A DNA stretch of 64,000 nt, from assembly GCF_013343215.1 (NCBI RefSeq), contig NZ_CP039143.1, positions 1,240,001 to 1,304,000 on the forward strand. The letters are read 5' to 3'. The notes beneath the pieces are model-generated. The model had not been told where the DNA came from, ran no database searches, and saw nothing but the letters and a program-made list of their open reading frames with translations. Shown here in pieces: positions 1-9,585 of this stretch. Position 1 is the first letter of the stretch. The number at the start of each line of letters is the position of its first letter. The position numbers and the translations under genes are program-made. Source of the DNA: Acinetobacter sp. 10FS3-1 (GTDB taxonomy: Bacteria > Pseudomonadota > Gammaproteobacteria > Pseudomonadales > Moraxellaceae).

Positions 1-448
1 CATTTGCACCATCATTTGGAATGGCAATGGTGGCACCGGTTTTAAACTCATCCAAGGATTTTACCTTGCTGGAGTAAATCCCCATAGGCTCTAAATAAGT
101 GGTCGCGAGCGGGGCGATTTTTTGTGTATTGGCATCATTATACGCCACCATATAGGCATAGGACTGGAATGCGTTTAGGTCAATTTCTTTATTGGCGACC
201 GCAGTATTCATGGCAACATAGTCGGTAAAATTTTTTACATCCAGCTTGAGACCTGCTTGCTTGGTTTCCGGCAATGTTGCAATGTAGCGCCAGATGTCGG
301 CATCTGAACCGGTAGATGCCAGCGTTACTGTTTGCAGTTCACCGGAGTTTTTAGCTTGAGCAGCATCACTGTCAGGAGCTTGCTGTTTGCTACACGCAGT
401 TAAAGTGAATACAGATGCACTCAATAAGACACCCAGTAACTTTTTCAT
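1..448 (-). CDS. metQ: MetQ/NlpA-family methionine-binding lipoprotein (3' part beyond window)
   Basis: Substrate-binding lipoprotein of a D/L-methionine ABC importer, acting in the periplasm anchored to the inner membrane. The visible N-terminal 149 codons start with a lipoprotein signal peptide with lipobox LTAC (Cys19). The following sequence has the NlpA/MetQ features DIWRYIA, GLKLDVKNF, the LNAFQSYAYM segment and the MGIYSSKVKSL stretch. The gene runs off the left edge, so its C-terminus and any MetN/MetI neighbours cannot be seen. Start is the ATG at 448-446; the upstream strand has an A-rich leader without a strong Shine-Dalgarno. The family is clear; methionine as the exact ligand is inferred from family. 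Confidence 0.85.
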   Translation of the reverse strand, partial: MKKLLGVLLSASVFTLTACSKQQAPDSDAAQAKNSGELQTVTLASTGSDADIWRYIATLPETKQAGLKLDVKNFTDYVAMNTAVANKEIDLNAFQSYAYMVAYNDANTQKIAPLATTYLEPMGIYSSKVKSLDEFKTGATIAIPNDGAN

Positions 449-1160
449 AAAAAATATCCTAATTTTTTGTTGCCTAAAGTATAAGCACTTTTAAGTCGTA
501 TTAAAGCAGCGTTTTATCGCGATCCTGCTTGAAAGTAAATCAGAATACGCACGGTATTTGCCTAAAGCATACATCTAAAGTTTCCAGTATCTACCCGATG
601 AGCATCAAGCAATCGTGTACCTTCTTTTGTATTAAAACTGGAGAGAGCCGCCTTTCAATGGTCGCCATCATAACAATAAAGCTATATTCAGAATAGTGAA
701 GTGAAAATGCGATCTTATCTATTTAGTAGAATAAGGATTAGAGGTTTCAACTAAAAAATCAATAAATACAAAGTATTATTTTTATCAAAAATCGGCAGGC
801 GAAGTGATGGTTTAATTTATGATCTTTATAAGATTTTATCCAATCTAAATCATAAAAACGGATATAAGAGGCTTGGAACCACCTGTTTTTATTGTTTTTA
901 TCTGCAAAATATATTTTATGTTTATGACGCTGTAGGAAGCATGCTGCTAATAAAGCAATTCTATAGGTGGTGTGAAAATATATTTAAGAAATGCTGGAGG
1001 CGTAAACGTCGACAGTGATCAAATTTTTTAACTGTATAGACTAGACGCCAGTTTTTGTCATCAACGCTTTGGATCAAAGGTGGAAGAGGGAGGACTGATA
1101 AAATTTATAGTGATAAAAATATAAAAAATAATGCACAAAATCCAAATCTGGAACGATAAA
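449..1160. other. Intergenic region, no gene seen
   Basis: About 700 bases of AT-rich sequence between the metQ-like start and the purD terminator. I see no open frame with coding character, no tRNA-like structure and no recognisable SAM riboswitch. It must hold the promoter of the metQ-like gene, but I cannot place its boxes with confidence. Confidence 0.5.
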
Positions 1161-1190
1161 AAGCCCTATATAAAATAGGGCTTTTACAAT
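1160..1190 (-). terminator. Intrinsic terminator of purD
   Basis: The arms AAGCCCTAT and ATAGGGCTT form a 9-bp hairpin, followed on the minus strand by a short T run, 20 bases after the purD stop. It closes the purH-purD transcription unit. Confidence 0.8.
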
Positions 1191-1208
1191 TAACGATTCT
1201 GGAAAATA

Positions 1209-2492
1209 TTAAGTATTTTCACGCGCAATCGCACGGTAGCCAATATCCTTACGGTATTGAACACCGTCAAAAGTGACTTTTTCACACAGTTCCAAAGCTT
1301 TGGCTTGTGCTTCACCGATGGTATTGCCCAGTGCAGTTACACAAAGTACACGGCCACCAGCTGTCACAATTTCACCTTTCTCATTGGCTTTAGTACCTGC
1401 ATGGAAGACTTTGGCATCGGCCATTTCAGTGTCTAGGCCTGAAATCACATCACCATTGCTTGAAGTTTCCGGGTAGCCACGTGACGCAAGTACGATACCG
1501 ACAGTTTTACGCTCATCCCAGTCAGCTTCTGCTGGCAGCTTGCCTGCAAGACCTGCTTCCACCAGTTCCACCAAAGAAGATTTTAAGCGCATCATGATTG
1601 GCTGGGTTTCAGGGTCACCAAAACGGCAGTTGAATTCAATCACTTTAGGTTGGCCTTGCTCGTCAATCATCAGACCCGCATACAGGAAGCCTGTGTACGC
1701 ATGTCCATCCGCTTTCATACCATCAACGGTTGGGCGCATGACTTCTTTCATGGTTTTTTCGAAAACGTCAGCTGTCACCACTGGCGCAGGAGAGTAAGCG
1801 CCCATACCGCCCGTGTTGGGACCCTGGTCACCTTCAAAAATGCGTTTGTGATCTTGTGAGGTTGCCATTGGCAGGATGTTGTCACCATCAATCATACAAA
1901 TGAAAGAGGCTTCTTCACCCGCAAGGAATTCTTCAATAACTACACGTGAACCGGCATCGCCAAACTTGTTGCCCGACAGCATGTCATCAATTGCAGCATA
2001 TGCTTCTTGATTGGTCATCGCCACGATTACGCCTTTACCGGCTGCCAAGCCATCTGCCTTGATCACAATTGGCGCACCATTTTTTTCAACAAAGGCTTTG
2101 GCAGCATCGACTTCTGTAAATACGTCATAGAAAGCAGTTGGAATGTTGTGGCGTTTTAAGAAGTGCTTCGCAAATGCTTTAGAGCCTTCCAGCTGTGCTG
2201 CAAATTGCGTTGGACCCCAAATTTTAAGATCAGCAGCGCGGCACGCATCTACGACACCATTCACAAGTGGTGCTTCTGGACCCACGATAATCAGATCAAC
2301 CGCATTATTTTTAGCAAAGTCGATAATTGCAGCATTGTCTAAAATGTTTAACACAACATTTTCGCATTTTGATTCGGTTGCAGTCCCGGCATTACCTGGC
2401 GCAACAAAAACTTTAGCAACTTTTTTATCTTGTGCGATTTTCCATGCTAAAGCATGTTCACGACCGCCGTTACCCAAAACTAAAATATTCAT
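1209..2492 (-). CDS. purD: Phosphoribosylamine--glycine ligase (GARS)
   Basis: Catalyses the second step of de novo purine synthesis, ATP-dependent joining of glycine to 5-phosphoribosylamine. The 427-residue product has the family length. It opens with the MNILVLGNGGREHALAW loop, has GPEAPLV, the ATP-grasp segments IVIKADGLAAGKGV and GDQGPNTGGMG, and the metal-binding segment IEFNCRFGDPE. The ATG at 2492 is chosen over an upstream in-frame GTG/ATG because homologues begin at MNILVLGNGG and GGAG sits 9 bases before it. It lies downstream of purH in the same direction with a hairpin between them, so purHD is probably one purine operon. Cytoplasmic. Confidence 0.97.
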   Translation of the reverse strand: MNILVLGNGGREHALAWKIAQDKKVAKVFVAPGNAGTATESKCENVVLNILDNAAIIDFAKNNAVDLIIVGPEAPLVNGVVDACRAADLKIWGPTQFAAQLEGSKAFAKHFLKRHNIPTAFYDVFTEVDAAKAFVEKNGAPIVIKADGLAAGKGVIVAMTNQEAYAAIDDMLSGNKFGDAGSRVVIEEFLAGEEASFICMIDGDNILPMATSQDHKRIFEGDQGPNTGGMGAYSPAPVVTADVFEKTMKEVMRPTVDGMKADGHAYTGFLYAGLMIDEQGQPKVIEFNCRFGDPETQPIMMRLKSSLVELVEAGLAGKLPAEADWDERKTVGIVLASRGYPETSSNGDVISGLDTEMADAKVFHAGTKANEKGEIVTAGGRVLCVTALGNTIGEAQAKALELCEKVTFDGVQYRKDIGYRAIARENT

Positions 2493-2519
2493 CGGTTCAT
2501 ACTCCATGAATCGAAAATG

Positions 2520-2556
2520 ACATAAAGCCCTCAACTTAAAAAGGAGAGGACTTTAT
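2520..2556 (-). other. Strong hairpin in the purH-purD spacer
   Basis: Arms CATAAAGCCCTC and GAGGACTTTATG pair over about 12 bp with one G-U wobble when read on the minus strand. The structure sits just upstream of the purD Shine-Dalgarno. No long T run follows, so it looks more like a processing, stability or attenuation element than a clean terminator. Confidence 0.5.
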
Positions 2557-2619
2557 GCAAGATTAAAAATCTAGATTGTTCAGCATGTAAGACATTGTCA
2601 TTACATTGGCACTACATAA

Positions 2620-4194
2620 TTAGTGGCGGAAGTGACGCATGCCAGTGAAGACCATGGCAATACCAGCTTCGTCAGCTGCTGCAATGGTTTCTTCATCACG
2701 CATAGAACCACCCGGTTGGATAATGCATTTGATGCCAGCTTTTGCAGCGTTATCAATACCATCACGGAATGGGAAGAATGCGTCAGATGCCATTACTGCA
2801 CCTTCAACTACGAGACCTGCATGTTCAGCTTTAATTGCAGCAATACGCGCAGAGTTGACACGGCTCATTTGACCTGCACCTACACCAATCGTTTGACGAT
2901 TTTTCGCATACACAATCGCATTTGATTTTACATATTTCGCAACTTTCCAGGCGAAGATCATGTCATCAATTTCCTGTTCAGTTGGCGCACGTTTAGTCAC
3001 AACTTTAAGGTCATCTTTAGTGATCATGCCCAAGTCCTGGTCTTGAACCAGTAAACCACCGTTGACACGCTTGTAGTCGAGTTGAGATTGACGCGCATCG
3101 ATTGCTGGAAGTTCGCCACATACCAGAACGCGTACGTTTTTCTTCGCGCCTGTTACTTCAAGAACGCCTTCAGCAACGCTAGGTGCAATGATCACTTCAA
3201 CGAATTGACGATCCACAATTGCTTGTGCAGTTGCGACATCTAGTTCACGGTTGAATGCAATGATGCCACCGAATGCAGATTCAGGGTCAGTTGCATATGC
3301 CAGGTCATAAGCCGCCTGGATGCCATCTAAAGACACCGCAACGCCACATGGATTGGCATGTTTTACAATCACACACGCAGGTTTAGCGAATGATTTCACA
3401 CATTCAAGTGCTGCATCTGTATCTGCGATATTGTTATAAGAGAGCTCTTTACCTTGTAACTGTTTAGCTGTTGAAACAGACGCTTCAGTCGCTGTGTCTT
3501 CTACATAGAAGGCAGCAGATTGATGCGGGTTTTCACCATAACGAAGGTCTTGAACTTTATTTAATTGCGTATTGAAAGTACGTGCAAATTTGTCTGCCTG
3601 ACCTTCTTCTTTACCTACGCGAGCACCCAGATAAGAAGCGATCATGCCATCGTATTGCGCTGTATGTTCAAACGCTTTAACCGCTAGGTCAAAACGAGTA
3701 GCATAAGACAAAGCACCTTCTGCTTTTAACTCAGCAATAACGGTTGAGTAGTCAGAAGCGTTTACTACAATACCGACAGAAGCATGGTTTTTTGCAGCAG
3801 CACGAACCATAGTTGGGCCACCGATGTCGATGTTTTCAATCGCATCTGCAAGTGAACAGTTTGGTTTTGCTACAGTGGCTGCAAATGGATATAAGTTCAC
3901 AACAACAAGGTCGATGGCATCGATGCTGTGTTCTGCCATTACAGCTTCATCCAGTCCGCGACGTGCCAAGATACCGCCATGAATTTTTGGATGCAAAGTT
4001 TTTACACGGCCGTCCATCATCTCTGGGAAACCAGTGTGCTCTGAAACTTCAACTACGGCAATATTATTGTCTTTCAATAATTTGTATGTACCACCAGTAG
4101 ATAAAATTTCTACCCCAAGAGCAGCAAGGTTTTGGGCAAACTCAACAATACCAGTCTTGTCGGAAACAGAGATTAAAGCGCGTTTAATAGTCAT
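2620..4194 (-). CDS. purH: Bifunctional AICAR formyltransferase / IMP cyclohydrolase
   Basis: Carries out the last two steps of IMP synthesis. The N-terminal MGS-like cyclohydrolase domain starts at [13 protein letters not shown] and includes [12 protein letters not shown]. The AICAR transformylase half contains the KHANPCG motif near residue 278, whose Lys-His are catalytic in the family, and the C-terminal QPGGSMRD and GMRHFRH end. Length is 524 residues, close to the usual 525-530. The start at 4194 is preferred over an in-frame codon 21 bases upstream because homologues begin at MTIKRAL and a GAAG element lies about 7 bases before it. It is followed by purD on the same strand. Confidence 0.97.
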   Translation of the reverse strand: MTIKRALISVSDKTGIVEFAQNLAALGVEILSTGGTYKLLKDNNIAVVEVSEHTGFPEMMDGRVKTLHPKIHGGILARRGLDEAVMAEHSIDAIDLVVVNLYPFAATVAKPNCSLADAIENIDIGGPTMVRAAAKNHASVGIVVNASDYSTVIAELKAEGALSYATRFDLAVKAFEHTAQYDGMIASYLGARVGKEEGQADKFARTFNTQLNKVQDLRYGENPHQSAAFYVEDTATEASVSTAKQLQGKELSYNNIADTDAALECVKSFAKPACVIVKHANPCGVAVSLDGIQAAYDLAYATDPESAFGGIIAFNRELDVATAQAIVDRQFVEVIIAPSVAEGVLEVTGAKKNVRVLVCGELPAIDARQSQLDYKRVNGGLLVQDQDLGMITKDDLKVVTKRAPTEQEIDDMIFAWKVAKYVKSNAIVYAKNRQTIGVGAGQMSRVNSARIAAIKAEHAGLVVEGAVMASDAFFPFRDGIDNAAKAGIKCIIQPGGSMRDEETIAAADEAGIAMVFTGMRHFRH

Positions 4195-4245
4195 GATCTT
4201 CGTCACAGTTTTCAAGAATTAAAACAAATTAGCTAAATACAGGTC

Positions 4246-4278
4246 GAAAAAAATGCCTGCGGAAGCCGCAAGCATTTT
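4246..4278 (-). terminator. Intrinsic terminator after fis
   Basis: Hairpin with arms AATGC..TGCGG and CCGCA..GCATT, closed by an AAG loop on the plus strand and followed by a run of T on the minus strand. It separates fis from purH. Confidence 0.75.
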
Positions 4279-4283
4279 ATCAT

Positions 4284-4553
4284 TTATTCACTCATTAAAC
4301 CGTGAGCTTTTAACTTTTTACGTAAAGTACCGCGGTTAAGTCCGAGAATCTCAGCAGCACGTGTCTGGTTGCCACGTGTGTACTCTAGAACTACAGATAA
4401 AAGAGGCTTCTCCATTTCTGCTAGCACCATGTCATACACCTGAGAAGGTTGCTCGCCCTGCAGTTGTGCAAAGTAGTGGCGAACTGCGCGATCTACATGA
4501 ATACGTAGAGCGACATCAGATTGTGCAGTAAAAATAGGAGACTTGCTATTCAT
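4284..4553 (-). CDS. fis: Fis-family nucleoid-associated DNA-binding protein
   Basis: Small DNA-bending regulator of 89 residues, near the 98 of E. coli Fis. The C-terminal half is a Fis helix-turn-helix, with [19 protein letters not shown] followed by [10 protein letters not shown]. The N-terminal half matches the dimerisation helices, including PLLSVVLEY. In E. coli fis follows dusB; here it sits between a zinc-ribbon membrane protein gene and purH, as in Acinetobacter. It has about 400 bases of non-coding leader upstream, fitting a heavily regulated promoter, and its own terminator downstream. Confidence 0.92.
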   Translation of the reverse strand: MNSKSPIFTAQSDVALRIHVDRAVRHYFAQLQGEQPSQVYDMVLAEMEKPLLSVVLEYTRGNQTRAAEILGLNRGTLRKKLKAHGLMSE

Positions 4554-4952
4554 GCGAATTAATCCGAAAAATAAATATCACTTGGGTAAAGTGATATATA
4601 AAAGTGGTCTAGAAATTTAAATGAACTCCAATTTTAGATCCTAAAACTAGAGTTCTAAAACTTGGTCATTACATTGAGCTTGTAGCTTGACATATCTCTG
4701 CGATTTGGTCGAAAAATAAGCGTAACAATAATTAAAGTTTTGTTACTGACCAAAATCCAAACAAAAAATCTGCTCAATACGCAATAAATTTTATAGCGCA
4801 TTAGTTAAGACTGTATTTGTTGTGGAAAAGTAGCGAGGAGTTTGCAGCACATAGCTTTTGTGGCGCGTATAATACCATTTTCTAGGAAAAAGTGAGCAAG
4901 AAAACTGCATTTTTTTAAACTTTTTTCGATTTTTTAATAGTTTTTACCCATA
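4554..4952. other. fis upstream region, no gene seen
   Basis: Very AT-rich, 399 bases, between fis and the DUF3426 gene, both read leftwards. It should hold the fis promoter. I see no small ORF with a ribosome-binding site and no clear intrinsic terminator for the upstream gene. Confidence 0.4.
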
Positions 4953-5828
4953 TTAAGGCCGAATTATTTCTAAACTATAATTATCGAAGTCTTTGCGGTC
5001 TACCGGAAGGCTAAATTTAAACTTGAAGGGACTGTTCTGAGGAATTCGCTCTACCTTTACCAGACTTTCAATCAGATACTCCTGTGAAGTCAGGTTGTAG
5101 GTCACGGTCTGCTTGCCATGTTTTTTCAGGTTTATTCTTAAAATAGGCAGGCTGAGACTGCGGTCATGGAGATTGACCAGTTCACCACTAAATTGTGTCT
5201 CGTTTTTAGCTACAGATCTGATCTTGACTTTATTAATATGAATTAGGTTGTAATGCTCATTAATATGCGAACAGTTAAACATTTCGCAGATCTGGGTGAA
5301 TGCCATACTCATGACATGGCTATTTTGCAGATATTTCGGATTAAACCAGAAAAACTGGAATAACAGCAGTCCAAGTAGGGACAGGTTTAACAGACTCCAG
5401 CCGGCATAATAAAGTAAGCTTTTTTCCTGTTCCTTGTCCGACTCATCCCAGTTCATGCTGGGTAAGACACTGATCGGGGTGGTGCTAAAATAGTTCAGGT
5501 TGTTTAGGTAAGTATGCAAGTCGATGTTCGAGTTTTCGACTTTCTCATCAAAAATATTCAGAAAACTGTGCCGAGGCCGCTGAACTTGGTTGTTATGCTG
5601 CCCAGATGTGTCGGTCTGAGTAGGATAACGACTGTTATGATTGATAGTATCAAAAGCAGAGTCAGAAGCAGTGACCGAGTTCTGGTTCTCAGTCACCAGA
5701 TGTGATAAAGCATTAAAAGTCGTGGTGCATTTGGGACAGCAAACCATACCTTGCGCTATGGTTAATTGTGCAACGCTAACCTTATAAGTTGTAGAACATG
5801 TAGGGCAATGGGTTTGCTTGTCACTCAT
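4953..5828 (-). CDS. Zinc-ribbon, single-pass membrane protein with DUF3426-like domain
   Basis: Protein of 291 residues of unknown function. It has an N-terminal MJ0042-type zinc ribbon with two CxxC pairs (Cys8/Cys11 and Cys31/Cys34), a low-complexity linker, one predicted membrane helix around residues 140-162 (WSLLNLSLLGLLLFQFFWF) and a C-terminal beta-rich domain typical of DUF3426, probably periplasmic. It lies 18 bases downstream of prmA on the same strand, a common pairing in gammaproteobacteria. The start has only a weak AGAG upstream; its closeness to prmA suggests coupled expression. The role is not known. Confidence 0.85.
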   Translation of the reverse strand: MSDKQTHCPTCSTTYKVSVAQLTIAQGMVCCPKCTTTFNALSHLVTENQNSVTASDSAFDTINHNSRYPTQTDTSGQHNNQVQRPRHSFLNIFDEKVENSNIDLHTYLNNLNYFSTTPISVLPSMNWDESDKEQEKSLLYYAGWSLLNLSLLGLLLFQFFWFNPKYLQNSHVMSMAFTQICEMFNCSHINEHYNLIHINKVKIRSVAKNETQFSGELVNLHDRSLSLPILRINLKKHGKQTVTYNLTSQEYLIESLVKVERIPQNSPFKFKFSLPVDRKDFDNYSLEIIRP

Positions 5829-5846
5829 ATAGACTTTATATACTCT

Positions 5847-6749
5847 TTAATTTTTATGGCGTTTCCCCGAAATTCGGCACCAGTTTTCATCACGTTTTTC
5901 GACTTCTAATATATCAAAATGTTTTGAGTAAATGCTAGTAACTTCAGTCACTTGCTCTTCAATTACACCTGCAAGTGCGAACTCTGCCTCAGGTTTGACT
6001 AAATTTGCAAACTCAGGCTCAAGCATCATTAGTGGCCCCGCCAGAATGTTGGCTACAAACACATCTGCTTTCTGCTCGCCCAGCTCTGTATTGAACTCTT
6101 CCGGCAGGCCTACATAGAGTTTATCGAGTACGCCATTCAGTTCTGCATTTTGTTGGGTTGCCAGAACAGCTTGTGGATCGATATCAGTGGCATATGCTTT
6201 TTTCGCACCTAGTAATAGGGCGGCGACTGCTAAAATTCCTGAACCGCAACCATAGTCAATGACGATCTTGTCTTTAACATCAGTTTTTCCGAGCCATTGC
6301 AAGCAAAGGAAAGTCGAGGCATGGTTTCCGGTACCAAAGGCCAGACCTGGGTCAAGTTTGATATTGACAGCATCAGCTTCGGGGGCTTGCATCCATTCCG
6401 GTACAATCCAGAATTTTTCTGCAATCTGAATCGGTGCATAGGCATCCATCCAGGTTCTTTCCCAGGCTTGGTCTTCTAAGAACTCATGCCGCATTGGAAC
6501 ATCTGGGATTTGCAGGCGAATAAATGTTTCAAGAGCGCTGACATCAATTTCTTCATCATCTTCCTGTGCATAGATGCCAGTTACAATGACTTTATTCCAA
6601 AGTGGGGTTTCACCTGGAAGTGGTTCCAGTAAATCTTGGTTTTCGGCATCATCCAGTGTCACACTGACTGCACCCAAAGAGCTGAGTAAGGTTTCAGTAA
6701 AATCAACTTGAGCCTGATCAACCGTAATATGAATTTGTAACCACTTCAC
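5847..6749 (-). CDS. prmA: Ribosomal protein L11 methyltransferase
   Basis: SAM-dependent enzyme that trimethylates several amino groups of ribosomal protein L11. It has 300 residues, close to the 293 of E. coli PrmA. The N-terminal substrate-recognition domain starts [10 protein letters not shown]. The methyltransferase domain shows [15 protein letters not shown], the SAM-binding [15 protein letters not shown], the acidic turn ATDIDPQA and the NILAGPL motif. It is the first gene of a leftward unit with the DUF3426 protein. Cytoplasmic. Confidence 0.96.
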   Translation of the reverse strand: MKWLQIHITVDQAQVDFTETLLSSLGAVSVTLDDAENQDLLEPLPGETPLWNKVIVTGIYAQEDDEEIDVSALETFIRLQIPDVPMRHEFLEDQAWERTWMDAYAPIQIAEKFWIVPEWMQAPEADAVNIKLDPGLAFGTGNHASTFLCLQWLGKTDVKDKIVIDYGCGSGILAVAALLLGAKKAYATDIDPQAVLATQQNAELNGVLDKLYVGLPEEFNTELGEQKADVFVANILAGPLMMLEPEFANLVKPEAEFALAGVIEEQVTEVTSIYSKHFDILEVEKRDENWCRISGKRHKN

Positions 6750-6923
6750 AGAAATTAACCTTTTCTACATGTTTTAAAAAGCTATTGTAACGGAACTTGG
6801 GAATGAGCGCTGCTATCTTGTGAGGCTATCACTAAAATAAAAGAGCGCCATAGCTAGGACTGCATCCCAAAAACTTGACAGCTTAAGCCGGGTTTAAAGG
6901 ATGCATTTTTAAAACGTGGAGTG

Positions 6924-7811
6924 CTATTGTGCGCTAGACAAGGCCGGTCGAGGGCTAATCGGTGCAAAGCGATTAAGCAAGAAACCAAAGATGGCAGCAA
7001 AAATATACATAAAGATCGAGTACACGGCAGCTGGCATGGCGACTGCCGTACTGGACATGACTGTCAACGCAATGGTCATGGCTAAAGTACTATTATGAAT
7101 GCCAATCTCAAATGCACTGGCCCGAGCCTGAGCTGTATTGATATTCATCAGACGCGGAACAAAATAGCCAATGCTCAGGCTGAAAATGCAGAACAGTACG
7201 GCGGCAAGACCTACTTGAGCCAAGTATTCAGCAATATTGCTACGTTCACTATAAATGGCACCTGCGATAATCAGGATCAGGAAAATGACTGCAAAAATAC
7301 GCAGGGGTTTATTCAGTTTCTCGGTCAGTTTTGGAGAGTAGCGGCGAATCAGCATGCCAATTCCCACGGGAAGCAGAATAATGCCAAAGACCTGCAGGAT
7401 TTTTGCAAACTGTAAGCTGATTTGCTGGCTGTCCTGCATGAAGTGCATAATTGAAAAGTTAACAATCAATGGTAAGGTCAGCGCCGCAATCACTGAGTTA
7501 ATGGCGGTCAAAGTAATATTTAGGGCCAGGTCTCCCTTAAACAGATAGCTAAACAGGTTGGCGGTACTCCCACCGGGAGAAGCAGCCAGGAGCATTAGGC
7601 CAACAGCAAGTAGAGGTGGAAGCGCCAGTACCTTACACAGTACAAAGGCAATACCAACCAGCAGTACGAGCTGACAGAACAGGGCGACCAGCACGGCTTT
7701 GGGGTGCTGGGTCACGCGTGCAAAATCTTTGAGCGTCAGCTCCAGCCCCAAACCCACCATAATAATCGCCAGAGCGAGGGGTAAAAATATAGTAATAATG
7801 CCAGAATCCAT
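6924..7811 (-). CDS. Bile acid:sodium symporter (BASS/SBF) family transporter, copy 1
   Basis: Integral inner-membrane transporter of 295 residues with about nine or ten hydrophobic helices. It has the SBF family signature segments GLGLELTLKDF near the N-terminus, LLAASPGGSTANLF and FEIGIHNSTLAMTIAL. The start at 7811 (MDSGIITIF) is preferred to the ATG two codons earlier: AAGGAG lies 7 bases before it but only one base before the upstream ATG, and the tandem paralogue also starts MDSG. Bacterial members carry organic anions with sodium; the substrate here is unknown. It is transcribed after the paralogue with 86 bases between. Confidence 0.88.
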   Translation of the reverse strand: MDSGIITIFLPLALAIIMVGLGLELTLKDFARVTQHPKAVLVALFCQLVLLVGIAFVLCKVLALPPLLAVGLMLLAASPGGSTANLFSYLFKGDLALNITLTAINSVIAALTLPLIVNFSIMHFMQDSQQISLQFAKILQVFGIILLPVGIGMLIRRYSPKLTEKLNKPLRIFAVIFLILIIAGAIYSERSNIAEYLAQVGLAAVLFCIFSLSIGYFVPRLMNINTAQARASAFEIGIHNSTLAMTIALTVMSSTAVAMPAAVYSIFMYIFAAIFGFLLNRFAPISPRPALSSAQ

Positions 7812-7897
7812 CTGCATACTCCTTGGTAAAATTATTCTAATCGTTTTGATTTACTTTGGAAAAAGCATACAGCTTAAATCTGGTCATGCCAAGAAAA

Positions 7898-8785
7898 TTA
7901 CAAATTGGGTAAGTGACGGTTAGGTCTATAATTTACTTTTTGACGGCTGATCATCCAGCCAAAAAACGTGGCAAAAACATACATTACAATACTGTAAATT
8001 CCAGCCGGGATAGCAATCGTGACATTGTCTAAAACCGAAATAGCAATGGTCATGGCAATGGCCGTGTTATGAATGCCGATTTCAAAAGTGCAGGCCCGCA
8101 CCATTCTTTCCGGAATCTTCATCATTAAGGGAAGGCAATAACCGATAAACAGGCTGGAAAAACAGAGTAATACTGTCGCGGTACCGACGCTGGCAAAATA
8201 TTCAACCAGATTGAAACGTTCCCTAAAAATGGCAAAGGTAAATAAAATGCATAAAAAACTCACAGAGAGCAGGCGCATCGTGTGGTGCGCACTGATCGAC
8301 AGTTGAGGGAGCTTGGCCCGTACCAGCATGCCGATCATGACCGGAATAATTGTAATCAGAAAAACCTGCATAATTTTTTCAGGCGGTAAGTTGACGCTGC
8401 TTTGATCAGCAAGAAAATAATGCAATGACAGATTAATAATAAAGGGTAAGGTAAAGAGGGAAATAACAGTATTGAAAGCAGTTAAAGTGATATTAAGTGC
8501 AACATCCCCCTTATATAAATAACTGAACAAATTCGCTGTAGGGCCGCCAGGGGACGCTGACAGGAGCATCAACCCGACTGCCAGCAGAGGAGGCAAGTTT
8601 AAAACCAGACAAATCAGAAATGCCAGGCTGGTCAAAATCACCAGTTGAGAAAACAAGGCAATAAAAATTACTTTTGGATAGCGAAGTACCTTGAGAAAGT
8701 CTTTGAAGGTCAGTTCCAGTCCCAGCCCCATCATCATAATTGCCAGAGTGATTGGCAAAAATAAACTAAAAAACCCCGAGTCCAT
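7898..8785 (-). CDS. Bile acid:sodium symporter (BASS/SBF) family transporter, copy 2
   Basis: Tandem paralogue of the downstream gene, with the same length (295 residues) and near-identical landmarks: MDSGFFSLFLP, GLGLELTFKDF, LLSASPGGPTANLF and FEIGIHNTAIAMTIA. A good Shine-Dalgarno (AAGGAA) precedes the ATG. The two copies differ at many positions, so this is an old duplication rather than a recent one. Inner membrane; substrate unknown. An intrinsic terminator upstream isolates the pair from the secreted-protein gene at 8932-9333. Confidence 0.88.
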   Translation of the reverse strand: MDSGFFSLFLPITLAIMMMGLGLELTFKDFLKVLRYPKVIFIALFSQLVILTSLAFLICLVLNLPPLLAVGLMLLSASPGGPTANLFSYLYKGDVALNITLTAFNTVISLFTLPFIINLSLHYFLADQSSVNLPPEKIMQVFLITIIPVMIGMLVRAKLPQLSISAHHTMRLLSVSFLCILFTFAIFRERFNLVEYFASVGTATVLLCFSSLFIGYCLPLMMKIPERMVRACTFEIGIHNTAIAMTIAISVLDNVTIAIPAGIYSIVMYVFATFFGWMISRQKVNYRPNRHLPNL

Positions 8786-8857
8786 GAAGTTTCCTTCTTA
8801 TTATTCATTTTTTAAGTGTTTTGAAGTTTATCTTAGCTATACAAATAAGCAACAAAA

Positions 8858-8896
8858 AAATAAAAAACGGACAAAACCTAGTCAGTTTGCCCGTTT
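8858..8896 (-). terminator. Intrinsic terminator of the small secreted-protein gene
   Basis: On the minus strand the arms AACGGGCAAA and TTTGTCCGTT (one G-U) close around a short loop and are followed by a T-rich run. It ends the 8932-9333 transcript before the symporter pair. Confidence 0.8.
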
Positions 8897-8931
8897 GAGT
8901 TGAATTTAAATTAAGCTGTTACTCGGGCAGC

Positions 8932-9333
8932 TTACATCCCTCTCTGAGTGGTTGCAGGCATCGTTTGATTTTGTTGCATCATATTGTTCTGAGGATGAGG
9001 AACGGTAAAACCTAAGGCACATTTGCCACGCATTTCAGTACCGTTAATGGTGACTGAGGTTACATTGCCTGTACTACAAGCATTATATAGTTCCGGTTCA
9101 TCGCCTCTTAAAGAACTGGTGCCTGAAGATGGGAAAAATTGTGGCTCACAGGTACCATTCCAGATAATACCGCGGTAAGCAAAGCTGACTGGTGCACCTT
9201 GTGATTTGCCTTTACAAACCTGTTGGTATTTTTGTGCATTATAAACTTTCTCGACCTTATCATTTGCTGAAGTCACAAACGGGGTGAGACATAGACTACA
9301 GAGGGCAGCGGATAGAAACAAATTCTTATTCAT
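8932..9333 (-). CDS. Small secreted protein of unknown function
   Basis: Protein of 133 residues that I do not recognise beyond a likely Acinetobacter-restricted family. It has a Sec signal peptide (MNKNLFLSAALCSLCLTPFVTSA, cleavage expected near residue 23). The mature part holds four cysteines (VCKG, GTCEP, NACSTG, GKCALG) that could form two disulfides, and the C-terminus is rich in Gln, Met, Asn and Pro. This fits a periplasmic or outer-envelope protein. It is monocistronic, with its own terminator downstream. Confidence 0.7.
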   Translation of the reverse strand: MNKNLFLSAALCSLCLTPFVTSANDKVEKVYNAQKYQQVCKGKSQGAPVSFAYRGIIWNGTCEPQFFPSSGTSSLRGDEPELYNACSTGNVTSVTINGTEMRGKCALGFTVPHPQNNMMQQNQTMPATTQRGM

Positions 9334-9519
9334 CTTTTATACCTTTGGTTGTAATGTCAACATAAATAGATTAAAAAATACTCAAAATTAAGCAATGTTA
9401 ATCAAGTAATTTTTTAAGCTTAAATGTTTAATTTATATATAAAGTCTGCAAGTTAAGATTACATTGCAATACTCAGCAGGACTGAAAAAGTATGGTGTGG
9501 AGATAAATTACAGGGGTTC

Positions 9520-9549
9520 TGTCAAATTTAGGCTGAATTTTGCTATAAT
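9520..9549 (+). promoter_or_regulatory. Predicted sigma70 promoter of mnmG
   Basis: An extended -10 element TGCTATAAT ends at 9549, with a weak -35 TGTCAA about 18 bases upstream. The expected transcript start is some 30 bases before the mnmG ATG. Confidence 0.55.
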
Positions 9550-9585
9550 ACTCAGCTATCCTTTTTTATCTCTCAATATACCACT

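Noticed and set aside
449-1160. SAM riboswitch ahead of the metQ-like gene
   Set aside because: No conserved SAM-I or SAM-II core could be made out by eye; it would need a covariance-model search to settle.
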